NCBI RefSeq assembly: GCF_002067035.1
Contig: NZ_MVQB01000010.1
Location: 1-59,186 of the forward strand
Direction of reading: 5' to 3'
Origin: Methanoregula sp. PtaB.Bin085
GTDB taxonomy: Archaea > Halobacteriota > Methanomicrobia > Methanomicrobiales > Methanospirillaceae
DNA length: 59,186 nucleotides
Positions 41,192-50,000 of this stretch are shown one piece after another (position 1 is the stretch's first letter; each line of letters starts with the position of its first letter). Below the pieces are notes generated by a model. The model saw only the letters and a list, made by a program, of their open reading frames with translations, made no database searches and had not been told where the DNA came from. A program made the translations under genes and the position numbers.

Positions 41192-42067
41192 TCACCGGTG
41201 GCAGCCGCCGCCCGAGGAACTCCCGCCGGAGGAACTGCTCTCGGAGGCTTCCTGGCCGGCAGTAACGCCGTCCGAAGCGCTCCCCCCGCCACCATCCCAG
41301 TCGGAGGAGTCGAACATCCGGACATCCCGCACGGAATCCTTTGGGGGAACGACCGCCCCGGTAAGATCATACAGGGGAATCACCGTGCCCGGGACTGTTG
41401 CGCCGGTACTCCGGGGATAATACCGGAATGATGATACAACCTGCTCGAAATCCTCCAGCTCGAACCGGTTGCAGTCCCGGGCCGTGAATACCAGAACGCC
41501 GGCATACCCCCGCTCGTTCGCGCTGTTGGTATCCATGATATAGGCAACCGACGTATTCCCGGCCGACCTGCTCTCGAACCGGTCGTACCGGATGCCGTTT
41601 ATCGTCACCGTTGATTCCGTGGGGGCAGGCGACCACAGACGGTACTGGTCCCGGTATGCCTGTTCCCGGCTCCGGGAACTGGGATACGACCAGACCGAGA
41701 AGACGCCCCCGGAAACCAGGTCCGTGCGGTAATCCGGCAGGTCCGCTTTCATCAGGCGCCATGTCGATACATTCCATTCGGCAGGAACCCTGATGGCAAA
41801 CAGGAGTTCCGGGTCCCTGAGATCCTTCAGCCGGGGGACATATCGGACCACCGTGACAGTCTCCTGAGGTGCCGCTGTTGTTCCAGCTGCGGAAATACCG
41901 GGAGAGGCGGACGCTGCGGGTTCCGTCACGGACGGGGAGATTGTTGTGATACCCTCCGCGGGGGGAGCCGGGTTTTTTCCGGACGATATTATGCATCCTG
42001 CCGAAAGAGAGCAGGAGAGAAGAATAAGGACAATGAGTACCGTCCGCAATCCTGACATTGATCTCAT
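41192..42067 (-). CDS. Lipoprotein with Ser/Gly-rich tail
   Basis: A 291-residue exported lipoprotein: basic start, hydrophobic VLIVLILLSCSLSAGC with lipobox Cys25, a Pro/Ala/Ser-rich linker (about 30-70), then a globular domain of about 160 residues with PELLFAIRVPAEWNVSTWRL and AYIMDTNSANERGYAG. The tail (about 265-291) is Gly/Ser-rich and ends GGGCHR, an unusual cysteine near the terminus. The globular domain resembles general stress/PsbP-like lipoproteins of methanogens only loosely; function unknown. Monocistronic. Confidence 0.72.
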   Translation of the reverse strand: MRSMSGLRTVLIVLILLSCSLSAGCIISSGKNPAPPAEGITTISPSVTEPAASASPGISAAGTTAAPQETVTVVRYVPRLKDLRDPELLFAIRVPAEWNVSTWRLMKADLPDYRTDLVSGGVFSVWSYPSSRSREQAYRDQYRLWSPAPTESTVTINGIRYDRFESRSAGNTSVAYIMDTNSANERGYAGVLVFTARDCNRFELEDFEQVVSSFRYYPRSTGATVPGTVIPLYDLTGAVVPPKDSVRDVRMFDSSDWDGGGGSASDGVTAGQEASESSSSGGSSSGGGCHR

Positions 42068-42240
42068 AGTTCATCTTTCAGAGGATTAGCATTTCCCATC
42101 GCTCACCTGCCGATACAAGATGCCTGCAGGAAAGCCGTGGATTTTCAGTCATATCATGGTCACAGCGATGCTGTCAGCATGCAGCACGCCATGACGGGTG
42201 AGAAATTACGGTGCAACAGGTAAAGGAAAAGAAGAATGGA

Positions 42241-42429
42241 TCAGACCGGGCGCCACCTCTTCACGATGATATCATCGCCCTTTTTCCTGATCTCGACCTT
42301 GATTCTGGAATCCTTGTACTTCACTTCGAATATACCGAACTTTTTTGCATCAACGAGCCGCTGCAGTGCAGCCATATCGGTCCTCAGCATGCGTTTGAAA
42401 TCATCACCCTCAAAGATAACTTTTCCCAC
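42241..42429 (-). CDS. Conserved small protein, 62 residues
   Basis: A small basic protein starting (V/M)GKVIFEGDDFKRMLRTD and ending DDIIVKRWRPV, with a mix of strands and one helix (LQRLVDAKKFGIFEVKY). The GTG at 42429 follows AGGAGG by ten bases, a strong ribosome binding site; the longer frame upstream is rejected. It is codon-biased like its neighbours, which supports a real gene. No function known to me. Confidence 0.62.
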   Translation of the reverse strand: MGKVIFEGDDFKRMLRTDMAALQRLVDAKKFGIFEVKYKDSRIKVEIRKKGDDIIVKRWRPV

Positions 42430-42602
42430 AGTACACAATCCTCCTGAATATGATGGACAATTGACCAGAAGACTTATCAATGTTGTGCGATGCGTGTTTT
42501 GACCGCCATGAACCGCCCGTACAGCGATTAATCCGATTTTTTGGCGTTTTTTATGGGAATCATTAAATATCGTTACCGGGCATAAACCTTATATGAGAAT
42601 CT

Positions 42603-42956
42603 ATGAGCAGGGAGAAGATCAAGGTCCCCGTAAAGGTCTATGATGAGCTGGTCGCCCTCATGCGCGAGATCCATTTCACCCAGGACCACCAGGACACCAT
42701 CAAGAAAGCAGAAGACCGCGGATACATGAACGCGGCAACATGGATCCGGGAGAACGAGCGTGCGTACAAGATCGGGTTCACCTGGGGTTTTGAGCCCGAT
42801 ACCAGCACATCGCAGGGAACCCTGCAGGACATCCCCCCGCGGGAGGCCCCGGTCCAGCACCGGACCATCCACCGCGAGAGCACGATCCAGCCCAAATCCC
42901 AGAAGAAATCATCCGGCGGCTTTTTTGACCGGATCAAAAAATGGCTGGGCTTCTGA
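42603..42956 (+). CDS. Hypothetical protein with amphipathic C-terminal helix
   Basis: A 117-residue protein, not recognised. The N-terminal 65 residues are charged and helical (KIKVPVKVYDELVALMREIH). A Pro/Gln/Ser linker (about 66-100) leads to a final segment GGFFDRIKKWLGF, a classic amphipathic membrane-binding helix. It may associate peripherally with the membrane. GC-rich codon use fits the host. Confidence 0.6.
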   Translation: MSREKIKVPVKVYDELVALMREIHFTQDHQDTIKKAEDRGYMNAATWIRENERAYKIGFTWGFEPDTSTSQGTLQDIPPREAPVQHRTIHRESTIQPKSQKKSSGGFFDRIKKWLGF

Positions 42957-43022
42957 TCCCCTTTTTTCAGCCCGGCCGGTTATGCCGCAATCATAATCTT
43001 CCATCAGTGATGAGTGGAATAT

Positions 43023-43163
43023 ATGCCCACGTGCTCTGACTGCATCAGTTATTCACCGAAAACAAAGGATCGCGGGGAATGCCGGATCAATGGCGGGACC
43101 TGGCCGGACCGGGACAGCGACCGGTGCCCATCCCGCACGTTTATTCCAAAGCCGGCGAAATAA
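43023..43163 (+). CDS. Cys-rich 46-residue protein resembling GRE small subunits
   Basis: Starts MPTCSDCISYSPKTKDRG, has Cys at 4, 7, 20 and 35 (CX2C-X12-C-X14-C) and ends FIPKPAK. The spacing and the final F-x-PK resemble the small high-potential iron-sulfur subunits of glycyl radical enzymes such as benzylsuccinate synthase (BssC), though no radical enzyme is nearby. It probably binds one 4Fe-4S cluster. It lies 17 bases before the 115-residue gene at 43181. A longer overlapping frame from 43079 is a shadow. Resemblance is by eye. Confidence 0.6.
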   Translation: MPTCSDCISYSPKTKDRGECRINGGTWPDRDSDRCPSRTFIPKPAK

Positions 43164-43180
43164 GTACCCTGGAGATGTTT

Positions 43181-43528
43181 ATGCCGCGGGAGCTTGATGA
43201 AAAGGATATCGCGATACTCAGGAAACTTGCACCGGAATGCGGTGATCTTACCTGCTCGGGGTCGGGCCATATGTTCCATTCCATCCTTCCCCCGGTCTCC
43301 AACCATTTTGCCGAGGACAACAATGATTTCATCGGTCGGATTACGAGGCTCACCGACGATGAACTGACGTACATTGCAGGAATGATAGAAAACGGCGAGG
43401 AGAGCATGGGCTGCATGCCTGTGGAAGACGTTGAGGCCCTGGTGAAGATCATCCATGACCGCCTGTCACCGGAGGCTGCACGAAAGGTCATCGCGGCGTA
43501 CGAATCCGGAAACGAGTGCCGGCACTGA
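43181..43528 (+). CDS. Hypothetical 115-residue protein in a small operon
   Basis: Begins MPRELDEKDIAILRKLAPEC, contains CGDLTCSGSGHMFHS (Cys20, Cys25 and a nearby His), and further Cys near 78 and 113. The middle is helical (DDELTYIAGMIENGEESMGC). The motif SGSGHMFHSILPP is distinctive, but I do not recognise the family. Start at 43181 is supported by GGAG six bases upstream; the longer frame to 43079 overlaps the Cys-rich gene. Flanked by the Cys-rich protein and a HEAT-repeat protein, so an operon is likely. Confidence 0.6.
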   Translation: MPRELDEKDIAILRKLAPECGDLTCSGSGHMFHSILPPVSNHFAEDNNDFIGRITRLTDDELTYIAGMIENGEESMGCMPVEDVEALVKIIHDRLSPEAARKVIAAYESGNECRH

Positions 43529-43535
43529 TACATGC

Positions 43536-44021
43536 ATGACCGACATTTCTTCAATGATTGATGCACTCAGCCGTCCTTCCATCAGGGATCGCATGGCAGC
43601 AGCGGCAGCACTGGGCAAATCAGGGAACCCTTCAGCAACCGCTCCCCTCATCCACGCATTGTCCGACCCGCACCCCCGGGTCCGCCGGGAGTGCATCCAT
43701 GCGCTCGGCCGGCTCGGGGATTCCGATGCTGTCCCGTCGCTTATCGCAGCGATCGCAAACGCCGATACAGAGACCCGTATCGCCGGAATCGCGGCACTCG
43801 GGAGAATACGGGATCCACGGGCAATACCGTCGCTCATCTCCTGCCTGAAAGACTCCGATGACCGGGTGAGGACTGGTGCTGCTGATGTCCTGGGAAGGCT
43901 GGGTGATCCCCGGGCAATCGGTCCGCTTGAAACACTGGGCAGCGATCCCTTCTCGGGGGTCCGGGAATCTGCTGATGCAGCGATCGCGAAGATCCGGAAA
44001 AGACGGGTATCCCACGGATAA
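43536..44021 (+). CDS. HEAT-repeat (PBS-lyase type) protein
   Basis: A 161-residue protein made of about five HEAT-like repeats of 31 residues with the recurring pattern RxxAAxALGxxGxxxAxxxLIxAL (for example RRECIHALGRLGDSDAVPSL). E-Z type HEAT proteins are scaffolds or lyase-like binding partners for other proteins or cofactors. Start at 43536 is chosen, since upstream codons differ from the repeat. It follows the 115-residue gene by seven bases and may bind its product or the Cys-rich protein. Confidence 0.78.
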   Translation: MTDISSMIDALSRPSIRDRMAAAAALGKSGNPSATAPLIHALSDPHPRVRRECIHALGRLGDSDAVPSLIAAIANADTETRIAGIAALGRIRDPRAIPSLISCLKDSDDRVRTGAADVLGRLGDPRAIGPLETLGSDPFSGVRESADAAIAKIRKRRVSHG

Positions 44022-44114
44022 TCCTTCAGTTCACACAGACTCCGGATTATCCGGGCCATCATTCTTTTTATTCCTGACCAGCTACACTCAGTGCAGTGGA
44101 AGGTGACAGTCCTG

Positions 44115-44537
44115 ATGCCGGAAAAACCAAACCTGACCGAGATCCTCACGAACTTCTTCTCGGTCGTTCCCCTCGTGCTCTACACCATCGTCGCGATCAT
44201 GCTCACGATCATCGCGGTCTTCTCGGTCTGGGATGCCGGGCTGCTGATCTGGCGCCTTGCCGTGCCTTCCGCGGTACCGGTCAGTATCATCGATGTCATT
44301 AATGCGCTCCTGCTTACGATCACCATCATTGTGCTGTTCGAGACCGTTACGGTCTATTTCCGGACAAAACACGTGGAGGTAAGGGCACTGCTCGTTGCGG
44401 GTTTCACCGGCATGATCCGCCATATCCTCGTCTACAACATGGAGGCCATCGATCCCCTGACCATGTTCGCAACTGTGACCCTCCTTGCAGTCCTGATTGC
44501 CGGTATCGTCTTCGTCAAACCCGAAATGGTCCCGTAA
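44115..44537 (+). CDS. PsiE-like membrane protein
   Basis: A 140-residue protein with four predicted membrane helices (about 15-38, 52-75, 90-105, 113-133), resembling the phosphate-starvation-inducible PsiE family: VINALLLTITIIVLFETVTVYF and FRTKHVEVRALLVAGFTGMIRHI. Function of the family is unknown. ATG at 44115, with AAGGTGAC upstream; an in-frame GTG at 44091 is less likely. It is followed by an AT-rich hairpin. Confidence 0.75.
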   Translation: MPEKPNLTEILTNFFSVVPLVLYTIVAIMLTIIAVFSVWDAGLLIWRLAVPSAVPVSIIDVINALLLTITIIVLFETVTVYFRTKHVEVRALLVAGFTGMIRHILVYNMEAIDPLTMFATVTLLAVLIAGIVFVKPEMVP

Positions 44538-44559
44538 GTGCCGCCCTTGGATGGAAATT

Positions 44560-44602
44560 AAATTTAATTTTTTAAATTTTATTTCATAAAGCCTATATAT
44601 AA
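44560..44602 (+). promoter_or_regulatory. AT-rich hairpin plus TATA box before the ABC operon
   Basis: AAATTTAA and TTAAATTT form eight-base complementary arms around TTTT (44560-44579), likely the terminator of the PsiE-like gene or an operator. CCTATATATAAC (about 44592-44602) is a TATA box whose expected transcript start (about 44625) lies just before the ATG at 44634. Confidence 0.5.
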
Positions 44603-44633
44603 CAGAACACGTACATACCAGGTTGAATATAGC

Positions 44634-45605
44634 ATGAACAAGGTCCCCTCCCTTCACGGGCCGGTATCCCCAACCAAGGATATCCGCCCGGCCAGCATAC
44701 CGGACGTCATCCAGGCAAAGAACCTGTACAAGACATTCGGCAGCATGACTGCTGTGGACGGGATCGCATTCAGCGTGCAGAAAGGCGAGGTCTTCGGTTT
44801 CCTCGGCCCCAACGGTGCGGGCAAAACAACGACCATGAAGATGATTGCCTGCGTATCCCCGAAGACATCGGGAAGCCTTGTGGTTCTCGGCATGAACCCG
44901 GATATGGAACCGGCTGCAATCAAGGCACGGATCGGGGTAGTACCGCAGGAGACAAACCTTGACCCTGACTTCACCTGTTTTGGCAACCTGTTCACGTACG
45001 CCCGGTACTTCGATATCCCCGACGAGGCTGCGGCACAGAAAGCCGATGAACTGCTGGAGTTTGTCCAGCTGACCGAGAAACGGGACGTGCCGGTCGAGAA
45101 ACTCTCCGGCGGAATGAAGCGCCGGCTGATCCTTGCCCGGGCTCTCGTCAACAACCCGGAGATCCTCATCCTTGACGAACCAACTATCGGTCTCGACCCG
45201 CAGGCCCGGCATCTCATGTGGGAGAAACTCCGCGCCCTCCGGGCACAGGGCAATACCATCGTCCTTACCACCCATTACCTCGACGAGGCCGCACGGCTCT
45301 GCGATCGGCTCGTCATCATGGACAATGGCAGGATCCTTGTCGAGGGCGCGCCGGCCGATCTGGTGCGCGAGCATGCCGGGCAGGAGATAGTCGAGGTCGA
45401 AACGAGCGATGATGTCGTTGCCTGCCTGCAGGACTTAAAAGTCCCGTACGAGATGGCCGGGGACATGATCCTGATCGCGACCGGGTCATCGCGCGACATT
45501 GCCCGTGTCCTCCTGGACCGCTGCAAACCCGAGAAGGTCATCACCCGGCCGGCAACGCTCGAAGACGTGTTCCTGAAACTGACCGGGAGGAAACTCCGGG
45601 AGTGA
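44634..45605 (+). CDS. ABC transporter ATP-binding protein (DrrA type)
   Basis: A 323-residue ABC ATPase. Walker A GPNGAGKTTTMKM, signature LSGGMKRRLILARAL, Walker B LILDEPTIGLDP, H-loop TTHYLDEA, followed by a DrrA-type C-terminal regulatory domain. It drives export by the permease in the next gene. The start MNKVPSLHGPV carries a short N-terminal extension before VIQAKNLYKTFGS. Substrate unknown: drug, lipid or polysaccharide exporters share this structure. Confidence 0.92.
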   Translation: MNKVPSLHGPVSPTKDIRPASIPDVIQAKNLYKTFGSMTAVDGIAFSVQKGEVFGFLGPNGAGKTTTMKMIACVSPKTSGSLVVLGMNPDMEPAAIKARIGVVPQETNLDPDFTCFGNLFTYARYFDIPDEAAAQKADELLEFVQLTEKRDVPVEKLSGGMKRRLILARALVNNPEILILDEPTIGLDPQARHLMWEKLRALRAQGNTIVLTTHYLDEAARLCDRLVIMDNGRILVEGAPADLVREHAGQEIVEVETSDDVVACLQDLKVPYEMAGDMILIATGSSRDIARVLLDRCKPEKVITRPATLEDVFLKLTGRKLRE

Positions 45606-46393
45606 CCATGAACGGCATCCTCTCCCTTCCTCCGCTCAGCCGGCGTGCCATCAAAGTCTGGCATCGCAACCTCACCGTCTTTATCCGGACATGGCATGTC
45701 AACTTCTTCCCCCCGCTTGTCGAGGCGCTCCTCTACCTCTTTGCCATCGGCATGGGTATCGGGTCCTATATCCCGGAGGTCGAGGGGCAGCCGTACGTGA
45801 CCTTCATAGCACCCGCGATCCTCACCATCGCTGTCATGAACTCCGCGTTCTTTGAATGCACCTACGGGTCGTACGTCCGCATGTATTACCAGAAGGCGTT
45901 CGACGCAATGATCGCCACGCCGCTCTCCATCGAGGACGTTATTGCCGGGGAACTGCTCTGGGGGGCGACGCGGAGCGTTATCTATGTCGTGATCATGATG
46001 CCGGTCCTTGCCGCGTTCGGGGTCATCTCCCTGCCCCTTGCGCTTTTTGCCATCCCGCTTGCATTCCTCGGGGGGCTGATGTTTGCGGGCATCGCGATGT
46101 GCTTTACTGCCGTCACACCCGGGATAGATACCCTGAACTATCCGGCGTTCCTCTTCATCACGCCCATGACCCTGTTCTCGGGGACATTCTTCCCGCTCAC
46201 GATCCTGCCGGTTGTCCTCCAGTACCTTGCCCTGGCGCTGCTGCCGCTGACCCACCTTGTCGCTGTAATGCGGATGCTGACTCTGGCGGCCGTTACACCG
46301 GTCGTGCTCCTGCATCTCGCATGGATTGTGGCGGTCACGGTGCTCTGCTGTATCATCGCCATCAACCTGATGAAACGGCGCCTGATCGTCTGA
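45602..46393 (+). CDS. ABC-2 type transporter permease
   Basis: A 263-residue membrane protein with about six helices, of the ABC-2 (DrrB/NodJ) type. It has a typical FIAPAILTIAVMNSAFFECTYG region and a conserved GTFFPLTILPVVLQYLAL near the end. It overlaps the ATPase gene by four bases (GTGA), so the two form one exporter. The GTG start at 45602 is used; an ATG two codons later is equally possible. Confidence 0.9.
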   Translation: MTMNGILSLPPLSRRAIKVWHRNLTVFIRTWHVNFFPPLVEALLYLFAIGMGIGSYIPEVEGQPYVTFIAPAILTIAVMNSAFFECTYGSYVRMYYQKAFDAMIATPLSIEDVIAGELLWGATRSVIYVVIMMPVLAAFGVISLPLALFAIPLAFLGGLMFAGIAMCFTAVTPGIDTLNYPAFLFITPMTLFSGTFFPLTILPVVLQYLALALLPLTHLVAVMRMLTLAAVTPVVLLHLAWIVAVTVLCCIIAINLMKRRLIV

Positions 46394-46706
46394 ACGGACG
46401 AGCAGCAGCGGAGGATCACGCAGTGTGAACCTGATGCAGCCCGGATAACGTGGGGCTGGAGTGGATCGGGGAGAATGCTCTGATAATATCCATTCCGGAA
46501 TCCTGCATGAGAACCAGCATGGCCCGCCGGGTGCAGGTGTTCCTGCCCTGCTTCCTGTCAACCGCCGGCCTTTCCGCCCCGATCTTCCTTCCATCGGACA
46601 TCACACTCTTGGAGAAAGGCATGTGCAGTATCGGGGTAATCCACGTCACCAGTATCATGGTCGTCATCATGCAGATGCACAAGTGACACGGGGGGCAGAA
46701 CGCCAA
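46394..46706. other. Gap between ABC operon and hemK2
   Basis: Two overlapping frames occupy this stretch, plus 46450-46686 and minus 46416-46706, but neither shows a recognisable motif, good ribosome binding site or clear codon preference. The minus frame would begin with TTG immediately at the hemK2 stop and carries CPPCHLC, so a short coupled protein cannot be excluded. Confidence 0.3.
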
Positions 46707-47255
46707 TTAACGGTTAATTTTCAGGACATACAGAACTTCATCCTCAACCGGCTGCTGCAGCATAATGCTGACTGCATAACCGGTTCGGGAGAAGAGATCC
46801 CGGACTTCGGCCAGACCCGTGAGTGACGATATCAGGAGCAGGATCCGCCCTCCCGGGGCAAGGACCCTCCCGACATCGCCTGCGAACCGTTCTATCACGG
46901 CACGACCGTTGTCCCCGCCATCGAGGGCATACTCGAGCCAGTCGTCCATCCGCTCCTCCGGCCGGGTTGGCAGGTACGGAGGATTGAACAGGACAAGGTC
47001 GAACGGCCCCCGGATCCCTCTCAGGAGATCGGCCCGGATTACACCGGTACAGGCATCGCGTGCAGCGATGACGGCATGGGGATTGATGTCAGTCGCGACA
47101 ACGCGGGCGATCTTCGCAATCTCGCGGGCAATCAGCCCGGAACCTGTACCTACTTCGAGGACACGGTCGCCGGGCCCTGCTTCCGCCCGGGCTGCCTCGA
47201 GAAGGAGGACGGTATCTGCCTCAGGGGAATAGACCTGGGACGGATCGTACTTCAT
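46707..47255 (-). CDS. HemK2/Mtq2-like glutamine methyltransferase
   Basis: A 182-residue SAM-dependent methyltransferase of the Mtq2 branch. Begins MKYDPSQVYSPEADTVLLLE, SAM motif VLEVGTGSGLIA, catalytic NPPYLPT. In eukaryotes and archaea this family methylates the GGQ glutamine of release factor aRF1 (with a Trm112 partner). The ATG at 47255 gives the family N-terminus; the open frame runs ten codons further. Often next to ksgA in archaea, here separated from it by a DUF1848 gene. Confidence 0.86.
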   Translation of the reverse strand: MKYDPSQVYSPEADTVLLLEAARAEAGPGDRVLEVGTGSGLIAREIAKIARVVATDINPHAVIAARDACTGVIRADLLRGIRGPFDLVLFNPPYLPTRPEERMDDWLEYALDGGDNGRAVIERFAGDVGRVLAPGGRILLLISSLTGLAEVRDLFSRTGYAVSIMLQQPVEDEVLYVLKINR

Positions 47256-47527
47256 GGTCAGGGTACCATTGGACGGGCAGCGCAAAAAAGCGATTTCCTG
47301 CAGGGAACTCCGTCAGAAAATTTTCCGTTCATGGTGCGTCCGAAAAACCAGCGTTACATAAACCTGCCGGCAGTTTATGATAAGAAACCGGGGGATTATA
47401 CCCGATTTTTGGGAGAATGGAAACCAATTATGCCGTAGTATCAGGAATAGACTCCGGACAGGAGCCCGGATTGAATAAAAGAGAGGAATTTACCCCGGTT
47501 TTCTACAGGATCCCGGGGTGACAGGGA

Positions 47528-48583
47528 TCAGCCGGTTATCGTATCGTGGAAGATCCCGCGATCCCGGTTGAGGCAATATTCAGCGTATTTCCTCCGGGCT
47601 GACTCCTGCGAGGTGTTGGCGTAGCAGTATGAGCAGAGATGCATGCAGGTGGAATACTCGCCGATATCCTTCGATACGATGCAGCAGCAGGTGTTGCGCT
47701 GACCAGGATCCTTCAGCCAGCGTAATGCATCAGAGGCGGTTGAACTGCCGGCAAGGACCTGCTGCCCGGCGGGCTGCAGGAAATCCATCAGGACCCGGTC
47801 TTTCCCGAACTCCCGGACCATCAGGTCGCTGCTGATGCACTGCCCCCTGCCGATACCAAACCGGGAGAGGTCCCTGCCCTCCGCACAGGCTGTGACCGTG
47901 AGGTCCCACCGCCGGTTGAGGGAGGCGAGGCCGCAACAGAACTCCTCCACTTCGTTTTCCGTGAATTCGCGGGCACCGGTGATTCCTGCTGCCTGCAGGT
48001 TCCGCCGTACCTTCATGTATTTTTCAATATCAACGAAGCTGAAGACAAGCCTGCGGGTGAAGGGGGCGATGCGGTCGCCGATACAACGGATCTTCTCCAG
48101 CAGGTCGCCGACAGTAATCCGGTCCGACAGGACGAGGGGATCGAACCGCCAGACGACCCTGCCATTGCCGATGCGACGCGAGAGCCGGATGAAGGTATCG
48201 ATACGTTCGTTCAGCGCGGGAACGCCCGGCTCGAGTCCTTCCTTCTCGTAATCGTTCAGGGTGTACAGGAAATAATAGTTATATCCCGTGCGGTCGAGCG
48301 CATCGAGACACGGCAGGAACGGTGAAGGATTCTTGGACCAGAACACGAAGACCCTTGTCTTCGCAAAGGAAACGCAGACGGGATTTCCCCCGAACGGGCT
48401 CTTCCACCGGACGTATCCTTCCCGGAGACGCGACAGGAACCAGTCCCCGTAGAATGCCGGGATATCAGTCGAGCGGCTGGCTGAGATGATGAGCGGTGCT
48501 ATTGCGTCGACGGTCCGGGTATTCCCGGGCGCTGCCGGATCGGGTATGGTGAGCGGGACCTTTTCCCAGCCTTTCCATCTCAC
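47528..48583 (-). CDS. DUF1848 family protein
   Basis: A 351-residue protein of DUF1848. N-terminal LIISASRSTDIPAFYGDWFL, FVFWSKNPSPFLPCLDAL, WRFDPLVLSDRITV; C-terminal cysteine cluster NTCCCIVSKDIGEYSTCMHLC and SYCYAN, consistent with a 4Fe-4S site. The TIM-barrel-like fold and cluster suggest a radical SAM-related enzyme, but the substrate is unknown. Monocistronic, inserted between ksgA and hemK2 on the same strand. Confidence 0.82.
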   Translation of the reverse strand: MRWKGWEKVPLTIPDPAAPGNTRTVDAIAPLIISASRSTDIPAFYGDWFLSRLREGYVRWKSPFGGNPVCVSFAKTRVFVFWSKNPSPFLPCLDALDRTGYNYYFLYTLNDYEKEGLEPGVPALNERIDTFIRLSRRIGNGRVVWRFDPLVLSDRITVGDLLEKIRCIGDRIAPFTRRLVFSFVDIEKYMKVRRNLQAAGITGAREFTENEVEEFCCGLASLNRRWDLTVTACAEGRDLSRFGIGRGQCISSDLMVREFGKDRVLMDFLQPAGQQVLAGSSTASDALRWLKDPGQRNTCCCIVSKDIGEYSTCMHLCSYCYANTSQESARRKYAEYCLNRDRGIFHDTITG

Positions 48584-48664
48584 AGGAGCACCCCCTGAGT
48601 GCGATACCGGGTAAGAAGACCGTTGAACAGAAAAAACATTCCAGGAGCAGAAACACGGTCCTGT

Positions 48665-49432
48665 TCACAGAATATTGGCAATCGTTGCAAAATCCTCGAG
48701 ATAGAGGGCCTCCGGTCTGCTCGTGAGGATCTCGTCCGGCAGGGCAGCGATTGCCCGCTCCACCCAGAGCGGCGAGAGCATGCTGCCTGCCGATCCCTTC
48801 AGGCAGTTCCTGACCGTCTTCCGCCGGTGAGAGAAGAGCGCCCGAACCACGTCCGCGTACAGGTGCCGGTCATTGATGGGAAAGATCGGTTCGCGGGGGA
48901 ATATCTTCACAACCGTTGAATGCACCTGCGGTTTTGGCGTAAAGCACTGGGGGGGCAGGCGGAAGCAGATCTGGACCGCTGCGTAGGTCTGGACCATGAT
49001 GGAGAGGCGCCCGCAGTCCTTGGTGCCGGCCTTTGCAACCATCCGCTCGGCGAATTCGCTCTGGTACATCAGGACCCCGACAGAAAAACCCGCCTCAAGC
49101 AGCCGGAACGTGATCTTGGAAGATGCAGAATAGGGAAGGTTTGAGACCGTAATCTCGAAGGGAGGATACGGGCACTTCGTGGCATCACCATGCTGCACCG
49201 TGAGCCGGCCACCGGAGATCTCATCGGAAAAAATCTCGTTCAGCTGCTCACACAGGATGCTGTCGAGCTCGATGGCATGGACGAAAGCACCACGGTCGAG
49301 CAGGGCGCGGGTGAGTGCCCCGTTGCCCGGCCCGATCTCGAGCACCCGTTTTCCCCGGACATCCTCAAGATCTGCGATCCGGTTAACCGCGTTCTGGTCA
49401 GTGAGGAAGTGCTGGTCGTGGTACGCTTTCAT
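48665..49432 (-). CDS. ksgA: 16S rRNA dimethyladenosine transferase KsgA
   Basis: A 255-residue rRNA methyltransferase that dimethylates two adjacent adenosines near the 3' end of 16S rRNA, a late 30S assembly check. Starts MKAYHDQHFLTDQNAVNRI; SAM motif VLEIGPGNGALTRALL; catalytic ITVSNLPYSASSKI; C-terminal FSHRRKTVRNCLKG. Overlaps DUF655 by four bases. Normal length. Confidence 0.96.
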   Translation of the reverse strand: MKAYHDQHFLTDQNAVNRIADLEDVRGKRVLEIGPGNGALTRALLDRGAFVHAIELDSILCEQLNEIFSDEISGGRLTVQHGDATKCPYPPFEITVSNLPYSASSKITFRLLEAGFSVGVLMYQSEFAERMVAKAGTKDCGRLSIMVQTYAAVQICFRLPPQCFTPKPQVHSTVVKIFPREPIFPINDRHLYADVVRALFSHRRKTVRNCLKGSAGSMLSPLWVERAIAALPDEILTSRPEALYLEDFATIANIL

Positions 49433-49992
49433 CGCGTGGTGAAGAGGTGGTACTTGACGTCCTTGTCCTGGAGTTCCTCGAGGATACGGGCCTGGATCAT
49501 CTTCTCCGGGTGGGGGATGGATTTGATCCGGGCGGAGATATCCGAAAAGCTCTCGAACGGTTTTTTATTGCGCTGCTCAAGGATCTCCCACATCAGTTTC
49601 TTGCCGATACCCGGAAGGAGGTGGAGCATGTGGAGCTTGGGCGTGATGGATATAGCCTTGTTGAAGAAGGTGACAAAATCCTGCTCGCGGCTTTTGATCA
49701 CTTCTTCGATGACAAAGGGAAGCTCTCCCTGGGCCGTGTGCGTCAGCTCCGTGTAGCTGATCCGTCGCTTGACCCGTTCTATCTTATCCCGCTCGGCATC
49801 ACCGATATACACCTTCTCGTGGAGATCAAGCGTTGCCGTGGGTTTCGGGACGAGCTCGAGGAGCTTGAACTGCTCGATACCCATGGCCTGGACCACCGGT
49901 TCCCGCTTGAATGCCGGGCGGGGATCCTCGGCATGCCCCTTCATGAGCACATCCAGTACTATTGCGTTAACCTCTTTTTTCTCGGCCTTCAT
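49429..49992 (-). CDS. DUF655 RNA-binding protein
   Basis: A 187-residue protein of the archaeal DUF655 family: an N-terminal OB-like region with VLDVLMKGHAEDP and FKLLELVPKPTATLDLHEKV, then a helix-hairpin-helix domain (LHLLPGIGKKLMWEILEQRN, FESFSDISARI) suited to RNA or DNA binding. Always found near rpoF, L21e and ksgA in euryarchaea, so a role in ribosome assembly or RNA metabolism is likely, but not shown. Confidence 0.9.
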   Translation of the reverse strand: MKAEKKEVNAIVLDVLMKGHAEDPRPAFKREPVVQAMGIEQFKLLELVPKPTATLDLHEKVYIGDAERDKIERVKRRISYTELTHTAQGELPFVIEEVIKSREQDFVTFFNKAISITPKLHMLHLLPGIGKKLMWEILEQRNKKPFESFSDISARIKSIPHPEKMIQARILEELQDKDVKYHLFTTR

Positions 49993-50000
49993 GCCACACC

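Noticed and set aside
46450-46686. 78-codon plus-strand frame after the ABC permease
   Set aside because: Overlaps a minus-strand frame of similar quality; neither has motifs, so I left the interval uncalled.
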